Shown one piece after another: positions 5,947-5,988 of a stretch of 5,988 nucleotides of DNA. Origin of the DNA: Nitrospirota bacterium. GTDB taxonomy: Bacteria > Nitrospirota > Nitrospiria > Nitrospirales > UBA8639. The stretch is taken from NCBI GenBank assembly GCA_003228495.1, contig QIDY01000384.1, positions 1 to 5,988 of the forward strand, read 5' to 3'. A program made the position numbers and the translations under genes. Position 1 is the stretch's first letter. The number at the start of each line of letters is the position of its first letter. Under the pieces are notes generated by a model, which did not search any database, was not told the origin of the DNA, and saw only the letters and a list, made by a program, of their open reading frames with translations.

Positions 5947-5983
5947 CATTCCTTTTGTGTGATAGATTTTGCTGGAATGTCAA
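5947..5983 (-). promoter_or_regulatory. Candidate vapBC promoter/operator region
   Basis: On the minus strand a perfect -35-like TTGACA lies at 5983-5978, but no good -10 hexamer sits at standard spacing. A 6-bp inverted repeat, CATTCC (5979-5974) and GGAATG (5952-5947), spans the promoter region. One arm overlaps the -35-like box and the other overlaps the Shine-Dalgarno. Paired half-sites like this suit the autoregulatory operators of vapBC operons, but the match is short and could be chance. Confidence 0.3.
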
Positions 5984-5988
5984 GTAAA

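Noticed and set aside
5942..5983. 14-residue N-terminal extension of VapB from TTG at 5983
   Set aside because: The TTG is part of a -35-like hexamer. The ATG at 5941 has a good Shine-Dalgarno, and the family motif starts right after that ATG.

Overview
The window reads as chromosomal DNA from a Gram-negative (diderm) bacterium. The evidence is a complete inner-membrane energy-transduction set (two TonB-type proteins, an ExbB/TolQ-family protein and an ExbD/TolR-family protein) together with two exported tetratricopeptide-repeat (TPR) proteins. By eye the base composition is close to half GC. Nothing in the window fixes a phylum. The gene style would suit Nitrospirota or a deltaproteobacterial-type lineage, but that is an impression and not a result.

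Layout. Positions 1-105 hold the last 34 codons of an unidentified plus-strand gene. A plus-strand cluster then fills about 133-4874: TonB-like protein 1 (133-735), TPR protein 1 (768-1814), TonB-like protein 2 (1811-2701), exbB-like (2732-3343), exbD-like (3340-3750) and TPR protein 2 (3837-4874). Two junctions overlap by 4 nt (GTGA at TPR1/tonB2, ATGA at exbB/exbD). The other gaps are 30-32 nt, apart from 86 nt before the last TPR gene, so a single operon is likely. Positions 4875-5291 contain no convincing gene, only weak hairpins, an imperfect 12-bp inverted repeat and an open frame without a start. A VapBC-type toxin-antitoxin pair occupies 5292-5941 on the minus strand, with its promoter region at the right edge.

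How it may work. ExbB and ExbD should form the proton-driven motor. TonB2 has a membrane anchor with a Ser-x-x-x-His motif, a long proline-rich spacer and a C-terminal TonB domain, so it is the likely energised arm. TonB1 has a related C-terminal domain (37 of 77 positions identical by hand count, no gaps) but lacks the His motif and the proline-rich spacer, so it is probably an accessory or differently driven protein. The two TPR proteins are paralogues with signal peptides and are probably periplasmic scaffolds. The order tonB-TPR-tonB-exbB-exbD-TPR looks like a duplicated TonB/TPR module sharing one motor, and this is the most distinctive part of the window. No TonB-dependent receptor lies inside the window, so the substrate or task is unknown.
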